Shown here: positions 12,401 through 24,901 of the stretch, piece by piece
How the letters are laid out: each line of letters begins with the position of its first letter
Position numbering within the stretch: position 1 is the first letter of the stretch
Origin: Montifringilla adamsi
Taxonomy: Eukaryota; Chordata; Aves; Passeriformes; Passeridae
Assembly (NCBI GenBank): GCA_017590115.1
Contig: JAGGNK010013114.1
Coordinates: forward strand, 434,001 to 498,000
DNA: 64,000 nt
Direction of reading: 5' to 3'
Translations under genes and position numbers: made by a program
The notes under the pieces: generated by a model
Databases searched by the model: none
What the model saw: the letters and a program-made list of their open reading frames with translations, nothing else
Told to the model about the DNA's origin: nothing

Positions 12401-15400
12401 TTGCGCCAGTTATGTCAGGGTTGTGATGTGGACACCTGCCCACTAGTAACTGGACTGAGATCAGAAACATGAATCACACTTGGTAGCGCCAGTGCAATAT
12501 TTCTTTCTCAGTGACTTTCACACTCTCAGTTTTGCATTGGACTATGATGACTGTTTATTCATCTTACTACAGGTTATGGGAGGTGAGGAGAGTGTACTAT
12601 TAGCTTACAGTCAGTTATTTGTAATGTGTCAAAATTAAATAAGGATGGCTCTTCCAGGAGAAAATCGCTAACACAGTTCAGATCCTGCAACCTGCTGTGT
12701 ACTTGCAGACTTGAACACAGCAACAAAACCCCAACAAGATCAAGAGGACCTCATATCAAAGAAGGATTCTAAAAGAACACAGACTGGGATCTAAACTATT
12801 TCTCAGATATCTGATATCTCTTTCTCCTGGCCTCTGTGGTTATAAAGCAAAGGAGGTTGGGGGGAAAAGTAAAATAAGTCACCTTAGCCTATGAAAAATA
12901 AGCATACTGGCTAACAACCTAACTCAATAATATAGCTAGAGCTGGGCAGCCTCTGGGAAGAGATGCACAGAGAAGAAAAAAAGTATAGTGATACAAAACC
13001 AAAAGCTCTTGAATTTCCTCAGGAAATAAAGTGAAGTTCCTGTATTTTCATGGAGCAGTTGTCTTGCTACATTATCAAAAAGTCATGCCCATGTCATGTG
13101 AGTGTCCCCCTTCTTTCTTCATACCATATGTCAAGCATGCCCATTCTGGAAAATACTTAAATTGCTTTAATTGCACAGAATTTTATCATGCTAATATGCA
13201 AGTGTTTAATTTGTATTGCTTTCTTGTACAAGATATAAATAGACTAATATTCTAAAAGAAGAAAGATGAATCATATGGCAAGGCTAAAAGGAAGGACAGA
13301 ATAAGACTCAGTCTGACTAGGGCTACAGCTGCTCTACAGGTATTTGGCTGAATAGCTGTTAAATATTCTGACAGAGATATTGGACCAGAATCATGGATGG
13401 CAGTTAAACTGCTATTTGTTTTGGCAATTCCAGTAGTACAATCTTTGGTACAGTAGCTTTATCGAGGGATCTTGTACATCTTTAAAATTCAGAAAAACAT
13501 AGCAAAAGCAACACTCCAAATGATTAAAAAGAATTTGAAGAAACATCAGAGAGAAATTACATTTTCACAGCATCAGCTATTAATAAGAAAATAAAATCAA
13601 TGCAGTGTCAGAATACTGGAAAATAAATTGGATCATACTCTGAAAGGAACCAGTTAAAAATTTTGGAAGTACTTTATAAAGGATGAAATAGAGAGAGAAA
13701 TTAATGTAGAGGAAATCCTTTCAATAAACAGATGTTCCCTGCTTATTTTTTGAACTCAAGTGACTGAGTCAATGGTACTAAAAATAGAATGCACTGGTAT
13801 CCTAACCATCATGACATACCATAGTACATTTTATAATGGGCTTGCCCTAGCATCTATTGAACAGCTGCTAGGGTTTTTTTTAGTTATACTAGTTTAAGAC
13901 TTGTTTAGATCATCATCTGATGTGCAGAACATCATCGAGAAATGCTACAGATTTCAGTAGTGTTGAAATTTTGAAATTTGTAGTTTTTCAGTTTTGTAGT
14001 TTTTTTCAGTAGTTTTTCAGTTCTGAAATTATCCTGAGTTCCTAATTCTCTTCAGCTCTCCTGAGAATTTCAGCTGAAGTATTTAGTTTACAAAAATTAA
14101 CAGAAATCCTCATAGCTAACTACAGTCTTGTTTTTCACAATAAGAACAACAAACGGCTTTCCCCACAGTTTTCAGTAAAATAAATTATTGCCCCAGATCA
14201 GTATTTCACTGTTGTCAAAGTAACAACCACAACAATAACAATAAAAATCACTTGGTAATAATGAAAACTTAAATTTCACACAAGGGGAAAGCAAATGAAA
14301 GCAGTCATTCACCTCCTAAAACTTTTTTGAGGATGTTTTCAGGATGTCAAGAGGAAAGATAGAAACTCTTGCATTTTTTTCTGAAGAATTGCTATTGCCC
14401 TTGCCAGCAGAATACCAGTCAAAATCACATTGACTTCTAGTCTTAAAAATCTACTGACTCTGAAAATCAGATGCAAAAACGTCTGAAATGCCAAAGAAAT
14501 TGTTCTGAAGCTCAAAACATTCTCAAAACTATCTCCTCATCTGTGTTTGTTATTTTCCACTCTACTTCTTCTTAACTAGAAAACAAAACTCTGAAATACC
14601 TATTTTCCCCCCTTTTCTTAATTAACTATCAATTTTTAATGAATATCTAGATTATTATGAGGAATCACTTATATAATCAAAGACCTCTTTTGAGTTAGAG
14701 TTAGTGCCTTTTCTGTACCACAAATTCCTGAAAATATCTAGGCTGATTCTTCACCAGTTACAAACAGCATCTTATCCCTATAGTCACTATAAAGAAACCA
14801 TAAGGAAAAATGATTTATAATTTAAGGTGAATGTTGAAATCTTATTTTGTTTAAAATAAAGATGTATTTAAAAAGCAGAGACAGCAACTCACTGCACCTG
14901 AAAATGAATCAAGATTTTGGTCAAAAGGAAACAAGAAAGAAGGAAAAAAGTACATGTGCATATTATGGCCATACCAGCAAAGTCAACAGCACTATCCTGT
15001 GATGTGAAAGAATGAGATCAGGGATTTCATTACAGGCACCTAAGTTCATGTATCTGTAACATGATTTCTAAATTAGTAGCACTTCCTGATTTCCCATCGA
15101 TCCCAAATCTAATTTTAAAGTTCTATATTTAAAAGTGCCATAAAGACATATACCCTGATGAAAACCCATGTGTTTTTAACCAAAGACTCAGTTGGTGTGC
15201 ATGAAATAGTGTGATTTTCATGTTTGTTTCACCAGGTTCATATACGTGCTTGGCTTGCTGCTGAAAACTGTCATTTGTAACAAAGCATATCTGAACTCTT
15301 TGAACACTGATTGTCCTTGTACAAAAAGCTCACTATTAGCCCTGAGGCAGCTGATATATGCTGAAGTTGCACATCTGAGAATGAAGCTTGATTTCTGGAA

Positions 15401-18400
15401 AGCTTCACTTATTTAATCATGTTCTGGCCTCCTGGAGATTCCAATATCCCAGACCTCCATCATGTAGTCCAATGAGAGAAATCCTTCACGTGTTACTGTC
15501 TGACTGACACAGTGTCTGGCACAATGAAGTGTTAAACCCAAATCTTTTCCTATATGGCTGTTCCATTTAACTGAACTGTGAGCTAAAGGCAGTAAATCCT
15601 TTAAGAACAACATCTGATTCACTTCCAGTATAATATTGAAAATTGGTTTCTCTGTGATCTTCACTAAGATAGACAGAAATAGAATATAAAAAATTTAAAT
15701 GTGTTGAAAGCACATTAAGGTTGCTAAATCAAGCACTTGAAACTTAGGAAATGCCAATCACAGCTCTGCTTCCTTGAGTAACTGAGTTATGATCCAGTAT
15801 TTAATTATACAGTCAGGCCCTATTTTTTTTTCTCCTACATGTGTGGGCCAATGTATTCAGATTGCTTCCTTCTAAATTAAAGAATTAAATTGGTAACATA
15901 AGTAGGCTGCTATCCTGTAAGTGGATCAGCGCTTGCGCAGGAAAAGTGCTCAAACTGAACTGCAAGCACCACAACTTGCACCAACAACAGTGGCAAAGTG
16001 CCTGTCAGGGTCCAGTCTTGGCCCTGGGAGGGCTGTGAGATCCAGCAGCTCTGGGCCTGGATACTGACAGACAAGCATAGACTCATCAGATTCATCCTGG
16101 AAGGCTCTGTGGCTAAGTGACTGCAACTTGGCACTGCTTTGTGGAGCTCCAGGGTTTCTATTCACAGCCCTGCCTGACACGACCTTATACAACCTCGCAG
16201 TTACCTCACTCGTAAAATAGTGGGGAACGGCCACTGCCCCACCCAGGAATAGGATGTGAGGGCTTGCTCAATAATAAGAGTTGTGGACCTCCCAAAAATA
16301 GAAACAGTCCATAATGGAAGAGGTAAGAGCAAAATCTTTCTACTTCATATACATTCACTCAAACCTAAGCATCCTCAGATGAATGTCCCTTTGAGGTTAT
16401 CTCACCTGATCTCCCATCTTAATTCCCCAAGAACCGAGCCCTGTAGGTTGGGAGTAGATTTAGGAAATTAGCTCTATAAATTTTAGCCATATATTTTAGC
16501 AATCCTTACTGGCTGTCAGTCAATGTGCTGGAAAACCTCTGGAGCCGTCACAAGCAATATGAGGGTGGGATAGCAATTTGAAGGTTGCCTTTGAAGAAGC
16601 AACCACTGCAAAACAGTCTAGCATGATAAACTAGAAAAGCAAAAAATTCCTTGTAGTTACTAGGATAATGAGCATAAAGAAGAGTAAAATAAGTAATTTT
16701 GCTATGCTTGCAAAAATATGACACTGTTCCACTGTCAGGTTCATTAGAAGATGTATGTTTTGCCTTTGTTGTCAGTGATTTTTCTGTAAAGTGCTGTCAG
16801 AGGTATACTAATTTCAAATTAAAGAACTCACTAACAATTTCAGACCAATTATCACCACATATCATAAGCAGAACTATTCAGCTAGATTCAAGCTTTTATT
16901 TGAGGAGACAAGGTGAAGAGAGATGAACCTATAAACCTTCCCTTTGAACTATTACCCAAACAAATCCAGCTGTCTAAATTCCATGAAGTTCATGTATTTT
17001 TAAGATTGATAAAAATTAGGACATACTGAATTTCACCGGTATCATTAAATTGATTCTGACAAACCATAATGAATTTTCAACTTTGGAACACTTATTTGAA
17101 TCTTGGAACACTACATTCAGTTCAAGCTGCATTAGTTTCCAAGTGGTGTAAGGTAGGCTGAAATAGTATGTTTCCAATTCATTACTTTAAAATGGTACCT
17201 TAAGTCAAACTGCTGTGATACAGTGCACAGACACACCCTGGGAAATGTGTGTTAGTGAACTTGAGTGAAAGGGCCAAACATAGACATTTATATATACAGG
17301 AATAGGAGATACACAATAAAACTGTCTTCTTATATAGCATCCTCTGATGGGCTGCTCCTGAGACTTTTAAGGAACTGATTACTCTACTGTCACATTAAAA
17401 ATACCTCACAAAGCTGGCCAGAATTTCAGTCATCAGGTGTTGACTGACAAATAATGTAAGACACATTATTTCTTGTACACTCAGGATAGGCCAGCTCTGG
17501 TTTTGTAGGTCAGTTAACACAAAGTAATTTCTTCTCATAAGCTGAGAGTAGTTTTTCCTTTCACTGCTCCTCACACCCACTGCTTGGTTACAATCCTAGC
17601 CAGTGAGATAATCGCCACCCAGAAGAAACATTCCATTTCCTCTTTTTATATCCAGTTATGCTGTCAGTTCCTCCTAGTAAGCAGTAGCACAGCCCCCGGA
17701 AGGAGAATGCAGCCTTTCTTGGCGAAATGTGTCACTGTGCCTTTCAAGTGAGGTAGAATTTAAGGAAAAGCTTAAGTCAGAGAGATTTCCTCACCACTTA
17801 GCCCTTGCCAAGAACTTACTGTATCCCAGCAGTGCATGAGCTTCAGCTGATGCTTTGCTATCACATATCAGGTAACTCCTGTTTGAACTGAAAACAAATA
17901 TCCTCATCAAGGAGACAAAAAAGGTGAAAAAAATATAAAAGAGTAAGGGGAAAAAAAGCACCTACTACGGAATACCTAAAGGTCAATCTTTTGAATGTTT
18001 TTGTAGATCATCTTAAAAACAACGTGTTAAATACTTGCTTGTACTCTCTTGATTCAATTATGGTTTGCTGGAAATTTTCACACCTATTAAAAGCTTATTT
18101 CCTTTGCCTTGTTGAAATATACCTAACATAAAAGCACTTGAAATTCTTATGGTATGGTAAAACAATAATGTTGGTTTAGACCTCCTGGTAGGCCCCAAAT
18201 GGAAGTGATGCAGAGGGGAACATGGCACTCACTCTAGTGGTTGCTGGGTTTTTTTTTATCAGTACTCATGAAGATTCTGGATTGCATACTGTAGGAACAT
18301 TTGTATATCTACAATAAAGGATTCAACATTTTAATAATTTTAACATTTGGAACAATTTAACAATATGTAGAAGAAGAAGATTACCTTTCTCTAATTGAGT

Positions 18401-21400
18401 TTATTTTTGTAAACGTTAAGAAAGAGGCTGGAATTATTAGCAGGATAAAAAAGTAGAAAATAAAATATGATGCAATGTTAAGGAAGTTACACTTCCTGTC
18501 TTTCATGTCCCCTTCTTGCAAGCTATTCACAACCTTGTCATTTCCTACTGCTGTCTCTTGTCACAAACCACTCTGCTCTCTTTGATTTTCCCATGGTCTC
18601 AGCTTTCCCTGACTTGTTTTCAGTGTCTCACAGTAGCATTCTTTTTTCATAATTCGTAAGAGCACTCTCCTTTCTTTTACATCTTTCTTCAAGCCCTATC
18701 TATGCCATAATTCCTGCAAGAAATTTACTGTATCTTGAGAGATGTGAATGATTCCTTACTGCTCTCTGTAATAAAAATGTAATTACCAGGTTATTTTAAT
18801 TTATTAAAAAGGGCACATAGATTATCACATGTTTCTTTTTATTCCTTGTTCCAATCTTTCTTTGTCACTCATCTTTATGAATTGAAAGTTAGGTTCAATA
18901 ACATATGAAGATGTTTGGTTTTTAATTCCCTTGGCTAGGGGATGAGATTGTATTTCAGTATTGTCGCTGAAAATTAGTAGTATGCAACAATTAGCTAGGA
19001 AAGATAATGCATATTCTAAAATATTTTTAAAACAGAAAATTGCATTCAAGCTGAGATTCTGTTTACACAAACCTCAGGCACCAACCATCACATTGTCCTA
19101 CAATGCAAGGAGTCCCATAAAGCTTATAGGGTTTCAGTTGTCCTTATACCTCATGCCATAAACACATCTCAGCCCTGACTGCAGGCATTCACCTTTAGCA
19201 AAAGCAACAACCAACTTTTTTTGGATGGTTTTAAGCTTCCCCTTTCATTTATTTAACAGCTCTCTGGTCCTTAATAATATTGAAGGTGCAAACCAATAAT
19301 ATTTATCTACTCCAAAGGGTCCATGTGTGTACAGGGTATGTTTGGGGAAATTAATACTCCCTCAGCATGAGCTGATAGGATAAACATCAATGAAATTTCT
19401 GCTGCTGAGAGAACGTGCCATGTGGGGCACCTGTTTCCTGAAACCTTTCACCAAGCTGGGCATGTGTGGCACTTTCCAACCTTCGCCCTATAAAAAGTCT
19501 CTTCCTCCTCTAGGCTCATGCAAATTTGTCCTTTTACTTTTCCTGTTTTACAATTCCACAAAATCAGATATACTGCACATGCAGGTAAATTTGATAGTTA
19601 ATTACAGACCTAATTGCATTCCACAAACCACTGAAAGAAAGTAAAGATAGAAACTGTCAATCTAGAGAATTTAGTCTAATGAAATTTTTAATGGAAACAT
19701 TAAAAGTTATCAGACAGGAAAACTGACCACAAGCTACCACTCATGAAAAAAAATCCATCCATTACACTGGACTACATTTGATATTGTAAACACTGGAAAG
19801 TTAATGTAAAATTTAAAAGCAGTTGTGGTTTAAATTTAAAAGCATTGTGTTTTATTCCATAAATTAAACTGTACCTGGGGAATCATTAAGGCTGAAGGCA
19901 ATTCGTACCGGCTTATCAGCAGGTACCCTGGCGGTGGTGATCATGTGGGCACTTGAGTCAATGCTTTTACTTGTTTGCTCCAGCTGCAATAATACAAAAA
20001 ATAGATTTATTACAGAGCATGTGACATCATTCAACAAATGAGTTATAATGCTTTTCATGCACTCACAGCTGCCTTTCCCATCCTAGCTAGATGCTTAGAA
20101 TCAAAGTCAAGGGAGCGCCATTTCACTTTTCCATTTAACAAGAATTTAAGTGAAATTCAGTGCAGAATCAGACTGCTTTTATTTTTGCTATTTATAGATT
20201 ACAAAGAACGATGGCAAAGGAAGCTGCCTCTCTTCTCACCTGCTTGCTCCCCGCCATTGCCCCTTCAGCAAGCCTTGACTCGTGGCAATACTGCCTGGTT
20301 CTGAAGGTGAAGAAGGAAGAAGGGGTGGGGAGTTGAGAGTAACATGACCCCAAGGCTGCTCTGTGATTGGAACCGTGCACACCACTCCACATGGTGTCAA
20401 TGAGGAGGCACTCATCCTCCTACCTTCCACCCATACTCCCCCAGTCCAACTGTGCCTGCAAGTCACACACTTCATGACCAAAAATTCATGGGGTCTCCAA
20501 ACCTTGATGGTGATTCTTCAGTAGAAGCCTGTGGAGGTGTAGGGGTCTGTCTGCATGGATTTAGCTCCTGGGTTAGGACCTTACTCAGTCCTCTGTTTTT
20601 CTTCTGAGACCATTGATTCCAAAACGTGATTTTACCGTGATGAAACCCTGTCCATTAAGAAAACTCCTAGTTAATTTCAAATATGGCACTAAAGAACTGT
20701 TGAGCAATAAAAGAATGAGCTACTTTTGATCTCTACAGATTAATTAAAACACCTCTGTGCCCTGAGAAGTTGTACTCTGAGCTCTACTATGTACATTTAG
20801 CCTTTTGAATGAACAGTTTTGGTTAAACTCTATTGAGTAGCTGAATACAAATAATCCCCTTGATTATCTAGCACAAAACTGCTAAAATTCAAAGATATTA
20901 ATCTTCTGATTAGCACCATGTGTGGAGAATGTAAAGTCAGTGGGACTTTGTGCATGCAAAGATCTGCCCATAAAGAAATTATTTTAGGACTCTATCCAGC
21001 ACACATTGTATTCATACCAAATATGTGGACAATTATGCTTTCAAATTACCATAAAAACTTCTTAGGGAATTAGAAACCAAATTCGTCAGGAAAATACAAT
21101 GAATTTACTAACTCATTGTCAGCAGACAAAAAAGCTTTTAGCTGGTGAAAACAAGAGCCAGTTTCCTAAGCCAATAGTCTTGCAGTTTTACAGTTAAATA
21201 GCTATTGTACTGCATGAAAATTCTACCAAGTCATTCTAATTCATACTGAATTATTTTGCAGTCTCAAAAAGTCAATAGAACAGAACACTGTTTCAGGAAT
21301 ATAATCCTCCTTGGTGGTATACAAATAAATCAAACACTTCTCTGGCATCAATGCCATGCAATCAGTGGAAGAGGATAAAATTTGCATTGGGTCCATTAAT

Positions 21401-22723
21401 TTCAGCATTTCTTGTTTATTCACTTTGTCTCTCTTTATATTTAGCTCGCAGAGTGATATGGTTACTTGTTATTAGAAGTTCATAATCTTTTCTTACAATA
21501 ACAACAAATAATATAAAATCCTTACTTTGAATAAATTTTATTTGAAGCTGAAAGTGTCTCTTTCTGCTAGTATATGAAGGATATCAGTGGTTGCTCTTAA
21601 TTTCCCATTACTCTTATTCAAGACCCACAAAAATGTATCTGTTATCTGTGGAGCAGAGGTAAAGAAAAGCCAAATAAATTGCAGCCATGTATGTTTTAGA
21701 TTCAGAAAAAGACCCTTGGAGTCAACTGAAATATTTTATTTTGAAGTGCATTGCATCAGAGTAAATAATTTTTACCTTCTGAGCATTCCTGATCTCTTCC
21801 CCACCCTGACTTCATAAGAAACATCTGAGTCATCTCATTGTTTTTAAAATACAAAAGAATTACCAATGCAAAATTCATATTTCCCTTCCTTACTTCCCAA
21901 TACAAAGTAAAGAAAAAAACCTCTCCAAATGAAGAGATTTTAAGTGATAAGCAAATCCTTAAACCAAGGCTTTTCATTGTTCTGTGCTGTTTGCGCACTT
22001 TCTCTGACACTATCTCAAGTAGAGTTTTTTAAATTGCCATAACAATATTGCTACAAGACTGTTTTTTCATCCCAATCACATACTCTGTGGTGTGCAATGT
22101 TTTTAAATTAACTCTTTTAACCATCTACTACTCTGTGAGGGCAGAGGGAGGGCAAAGATCAATACCCTTTCAGTAAGAAATGCTGAATTCTATTCAAACA
22201 CAAAAGAAAGTTTTCATTTTATTCTAATTCAGAAAAAAAAAAAAAATCTCATCCTTATACACAGCATTTACTCTGTTATAAATTTTTTATATTGCATTTA
22301 TCCCTTCTCTCCTTTTTTTGCGAAATCCTCAAGCTCTTCATCACAAAAAGCCATCACAGAGAACAGAGAGGGACGGAAAAAGCCTGTGTGCAAACAGGGT
22401 GATATTATGAAACATGCAGACCAACTACCCCTAATTCCCCACATGCTTTCTCCATGAATGAAGAACAGTGTCTCTATAGACAGAGATGAGAGTGAGTGGG
22501 CAACCTGGAACTTAATCAGATTTAATGAGCAGCTCTCATCTTTCCAACAATTGCCTATAGAGCTGGCTGGCTGCTGTTCCTCTGTAAAAAACCTGCAGCA
22601 GAACTCAGATTAAATGCTGTTACAGCTCTATGGATTTTTTTCACACCTGTTGCCTTACCTCACTTAGCGGAGTGTCTGCACTTGTATAATCCAGGGCCAG
22701 CCACTGCCTTGGCTTGTCGTTGC
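3371..22723 (-). CDS. MAP3K7CL: MAP3K7CL (TAK1-like, C21orf7), 3'-partial, four coding exons visible
   Basis: The minus-strand exon chain is 22659-22723, 19875-19983, 11840-11898 and 3371-3486, all with GT-AG sites and compatible phases. From the conserved Met (complement 19942-19944) the product begins [20 protein letters not shown]. It continues through FPELDQQLQ, then [19 protein letters not shown], and ends here in [16 protein letters not shown]. This follows human MAP3K7CL almost residue for residue. About 60 human residues (the rest of the coiled coil) are missing and must lie left of base 1. The family is a kinase-less paralogue of the C-terminal part of MAP3K7/TAK1, the region that binds TAB2/TAB3; its own cellular role is poorly known. 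Upstream of the Met the reading frame stays open into an extra TAK1-like exon, so a longer N-terminus is likely. The gene is divergent from CCT8. Confidence 0.9.
5432..5586 (-). mobile_element. CR1 LINE 3' fragment
   Basis: This antisense CR1 is a short truncated copy. It starts GAATCATATCATAGAGTGG, keeps GGACACCTTCCACCAGGCCA, and is cut off after GATGGGGCAGCC. Confidence 0.85.
6504..6590 (-). mobile_element. Internally deleted CR1 fragment
   Basis: AAAATCACAGAACTTTTGGG (extreme CR1 3' end, antisense) is joined directly to GAGAGGTGCTCCATGCCTTT, which normally lies about 350 bp further into CR1. This indicates an internal deletion. Confidence 0.6.
7864..7990 (-). mobile_element. CR1 LINE 3' fragment
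   Basis: AGATCACAGAACCATTGAAT followed by GTGTTGGAAAGGACTTTAAA and GACACTTTCCACTAGACTAG marks an antisense CR1. It ends about 60 bp before the unidentified exon at 8052. Confidence 0.8.
8052..8163 (+). CDS. Unidentified coding-like exon (first of a pair)
   Basis: The 112-nt plus-strand segment has acceptor CTTCCCTCTTCAG|GAT and donor GTGCAG|GTATGA. It is open for 37 codons plus one base and is highly charged (starts [20 protein letters not shown], ends [12 protein letters not shown]). The sites and hydrophilic composition look like a real exon, but I do not recognise the family. It lies antisense inside a MAP3K7CL intron, 60 bp after a CR1 piece. Its phase-1 end joins in frame to the segment at 8937. 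It could be a nested gene, a lncRNA exon, or chance. Confidence 0.3.
8937..9034 (+). CDS. Unidentified coding-like terminal exon (second of a pair)
   Basis: After a clean acceptor (CTTCTCTCCAG|GCAATT), the two leading bases complete the Gly codon left open at 8163. The frame then runs 31 codons ([31 protein letters not shown]) to TGA at 9032-9034. A candidate AATAAA lies about 420 bp downstream (near 9457). The matching phase is the main support. No known protein is recognised, and chance cannot be excluded. Confidence 0.25.
11840..11898 (-). CDS. MAP3K7CL: MAP3K7CL exon, FPELDQQLQ segment
   Basis: The 59-nt exon has acceptor CCTTTTAG|ATGACG and donor CTGCAG|GTAAAC. With one base from the previous exon it encodes 20 residues, [20 protein letters not shown]. 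The human counterpart is [21 protein letters not shown], one residue longer. The LDQQLQ end corresponds to LDHQLQ in TAK1. The first half is the more diverged part, as expected for a disordered linker. Confidence 0.9.
11899..19874 (-). other. MAP3K7CL intron, mostly unique AT-rich DNA
   Basis: The intron is 8 kb. I see no CR1 with a clear 3' signature and no convincing exon. A GC-richer patch near 15.9-16.25 kb has a 94-codon open frame on the minus strand (15950-16234) with no recognisable family. Small T-rich imperfect repeats lie near 13960-14030. Confidence 0.5.
19875..19983 (-). CDS. MAP3K7CL: MAP3K7CL exon with conserved start Met
   Basis: The 109-nt exon has acceptor TATTGCAG|CTGGAG and donor CCCCAG|GTACAG. 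It reads [13 protein letters not shown], then [20 protein letters not shown], then DSP and one base of the next codon. The Met at complement 19942-19944 matches the start of the short human isoform ([20 protein letters not shown]). The 13 preceding codons are open and in phase 0 from the exon edge, so this Met may be internal in a longer isoform. SSAHMITT also resembles TAK1 PSVRMITT, which supports descent from the TAK1 C-terminal region. Confidence 0.9.
19984..22658 (-). other. MAP3K7CL intron
   Basis: The 2.7-kb intron lies between the TAK1-like upstream exon and the exon with the conserved Met. It is AT-rich, with no repeats or exons that I can support. Confidence 0.5.
22659..22723 (-). 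CDS. MAP3K7CL: MAP3K7CL upstream coding exon, TAK1-like
   Basis: This 65-nt minus-strand segment has an acceptor (..CCATAAAG|GCAACG) and a good donor (AGTGAG|GTAAGG). It encodes [20 protein letters not shown] plus E, 21 residues after a split Gly codon. The TAK1 segment just before its VSSRSSSPSVRMITT is also 21 residues and starts GNGQPRRRS, so GN..PR, the length and the position all correspond. It ends in phase 0, which matches the phase-0 start of the next exon (19875-19983). The upstream frame also stays open past the acceptor (AAFSFIEALLHK), so the exon could be longer and be a first exon. The human 142-residue isoform lacks this part. The homology is inferred from memory of TAK1. Confidence 0.6.
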
Positions 22724-24180
22724 CTTTATGGAGTAAAGCTTCAATAAAAGAAAAGGCTGCACCTGCTGCATAGCAACAAACTGACAAGGTCTGAGAAGCT
22801 GAGACAGCTGTCAGGGCAACATGCTGCTACCTGCACTTCCCATAGGCTTTGCTGTCCCAAAAGATAACCCTTTTCCACAATTCTGATTTTCCTTCCTCAC
22901 CTTGCCAGGGATGAGGAGTTAGGATGCTGTCACACTTCAGGGACGAAAAAATCCTTCTGTTACAGGCATTATTAAACAGCAAACTGTGGTGAGCCCAAGA
23001 TATTTAATTCATTAGTCCTGGCAAACCTGAAATACAAACAGACTTGCTTCATAGGACAGGAATGTTTTCAGCATGACCCAATCAGTGTCTGTGTCTATTC
23101 CAGCAAACTGGCAAAGATAGCATGACTCCAGTCAGCAAAAATGTCTGCAGCTCCAATCAGCTTGGGCTGACACTGCCAACTTGGACTGGCTACAAGCACA
23201 CTCTCAAATGATAGCAGTGACTATCAAAGCTAACAACAACTGATGGACTTGGCCTCTTAGGCTTCCATTCGTGTTGGCTTTGACTAAGCCAGGTTTAAGA
23301 GAAGCCACTAGCCCTTCTCTTCTGAGGATCTAACAGAAAATCTCAGAATGCTATAAAAAGCAGATATAAAAGCAGATGTATTTATAGACTAGCCGGTGAT
23401 GGCAGTGATAAATGAAGCTGACTCAGAGATTTGACTGAACTCAGAGGATTTCCTAGTGTGATTTCAGATAGCTTTTTTTTTTTTTTTCAAACTACTGGCA
23501 AGAAATTTAAGAGATAAATCTTGAAGTATTACAAGAGATTAATTTCTTTAAAGTTTAAAGTTTTATTTTCTGTTGTCAGAAAATAAAAGTTTAATCCCTG
23601 TCATGCACATGTACTACCTACATGACTTCTTTGATTGAGTGCTACCACTGTCATGGGAACAAGTGGAAAAAAATGAAGAACAATTACAGAATGATTTTAC
23701 AGAATATCTTTATTGTTTTGTGCTTGAAAAGGGGGTCTCCTTCAAAATGTATGTGAAGGTATATTTCATCTTTAAATTCCTAATGGAAAGAGCTTATCTA
23801 ACCCAGATCTATATAGATACATTCCTAGATTCCCTTGGCTGATCTGACATATAGAGAGGTTGCTGGACAAATAAATACATGAAGGGCTAAAGTAAAATTT
23901 TCATCCTTCCTCACTCTCTCACCTTCTGTCCCTAGACCAGGACTGATCTCACCAGGGTAAAACTCTGGAATCTGCCAGTTGTGGCCTCAAAAGACCTTTT
24001 TTATACTTCCAAGTTACTGAACTGCAAAAATATCCTACCCACACTACCTTTACTCCAGGAATGACCTGGGAAGGCATTGGACAGCTACACCATTAGTTAG
24101 GTATCTCTTGAGGCTGTCTTTAACTGCAGTGGGATTTCAGAGCTCTGGCCCACACAGCTGGTGGAAAGGTGGACTGCACC

Positions 24181-24338
24181 TATGACTACACTGACCATTT
24201 TCTATTCTCTCAATGTCTTTCTGAAAAGATTGAGGGCTCCTCCCTACATGTCTCCTTTGTATGACTACACTGACCATTTTCTATTCTCACAATGTCTTTC
24301 TGAAAAGATTGAGGGCTCCTCCCTACATGTCTCCTTTG
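24181..24338. repeat. 79-bp tandem duplication
   Basis: Two adjacent 79-bp units (24181-24259 and 24260-24338) differ at a single base by eye (TCTCTCAATG versus TCTCACAATG). Such low divergence implies a recent duplication or ongoing copy-number change. No gene overlaps it. Confidence 0.95.
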
Positions 24339-24901
24339 GAAGGGGCAGAAGACAGATTTGCCTCTGATCACAACCATTACAGCAAATAACATTCTACAAC
24401 TCAATATTATCAGCTCATTATTATTGATGTCCAGCTGCACATCCAATTACTGTGAAAGTATTGGAAGATACAGAAAATCCTGGCTCTAATGGAGTCACAA
24501 AAAAATATTCTGCATCAGTTTTCATGGAGCCAGAGTTTTCCCCAGATCATAAGATATTGCTTTGTATGGACAAATGGTATTCAGATGGTATTCATACTTT
24601 TGTTACATGCCATTACAGTAAAGACTAAGAAAGGCTCTCTACATGAAATCTTAAGACAGGCAAAACTTCCAGTGACTTCCATGACAGCAAGGGTCTTGGA
24701 CATAAATGATGTCTGAAAAGGGCAGGGTGCTTTTTTCCAGATGGCTCTGACACTCCACATTTCCACACTGACACTTCAGTTGCACTCACTTTAAATAGCA
24801 CGCACACTTGCAAATTAAGTAGATCATCATTTTATGTGTTGTAGCCACTATATCCACGTTTTTTTTGAATTTCACTGTTTCCAGTTAAATCTGTATTATT
24901 C

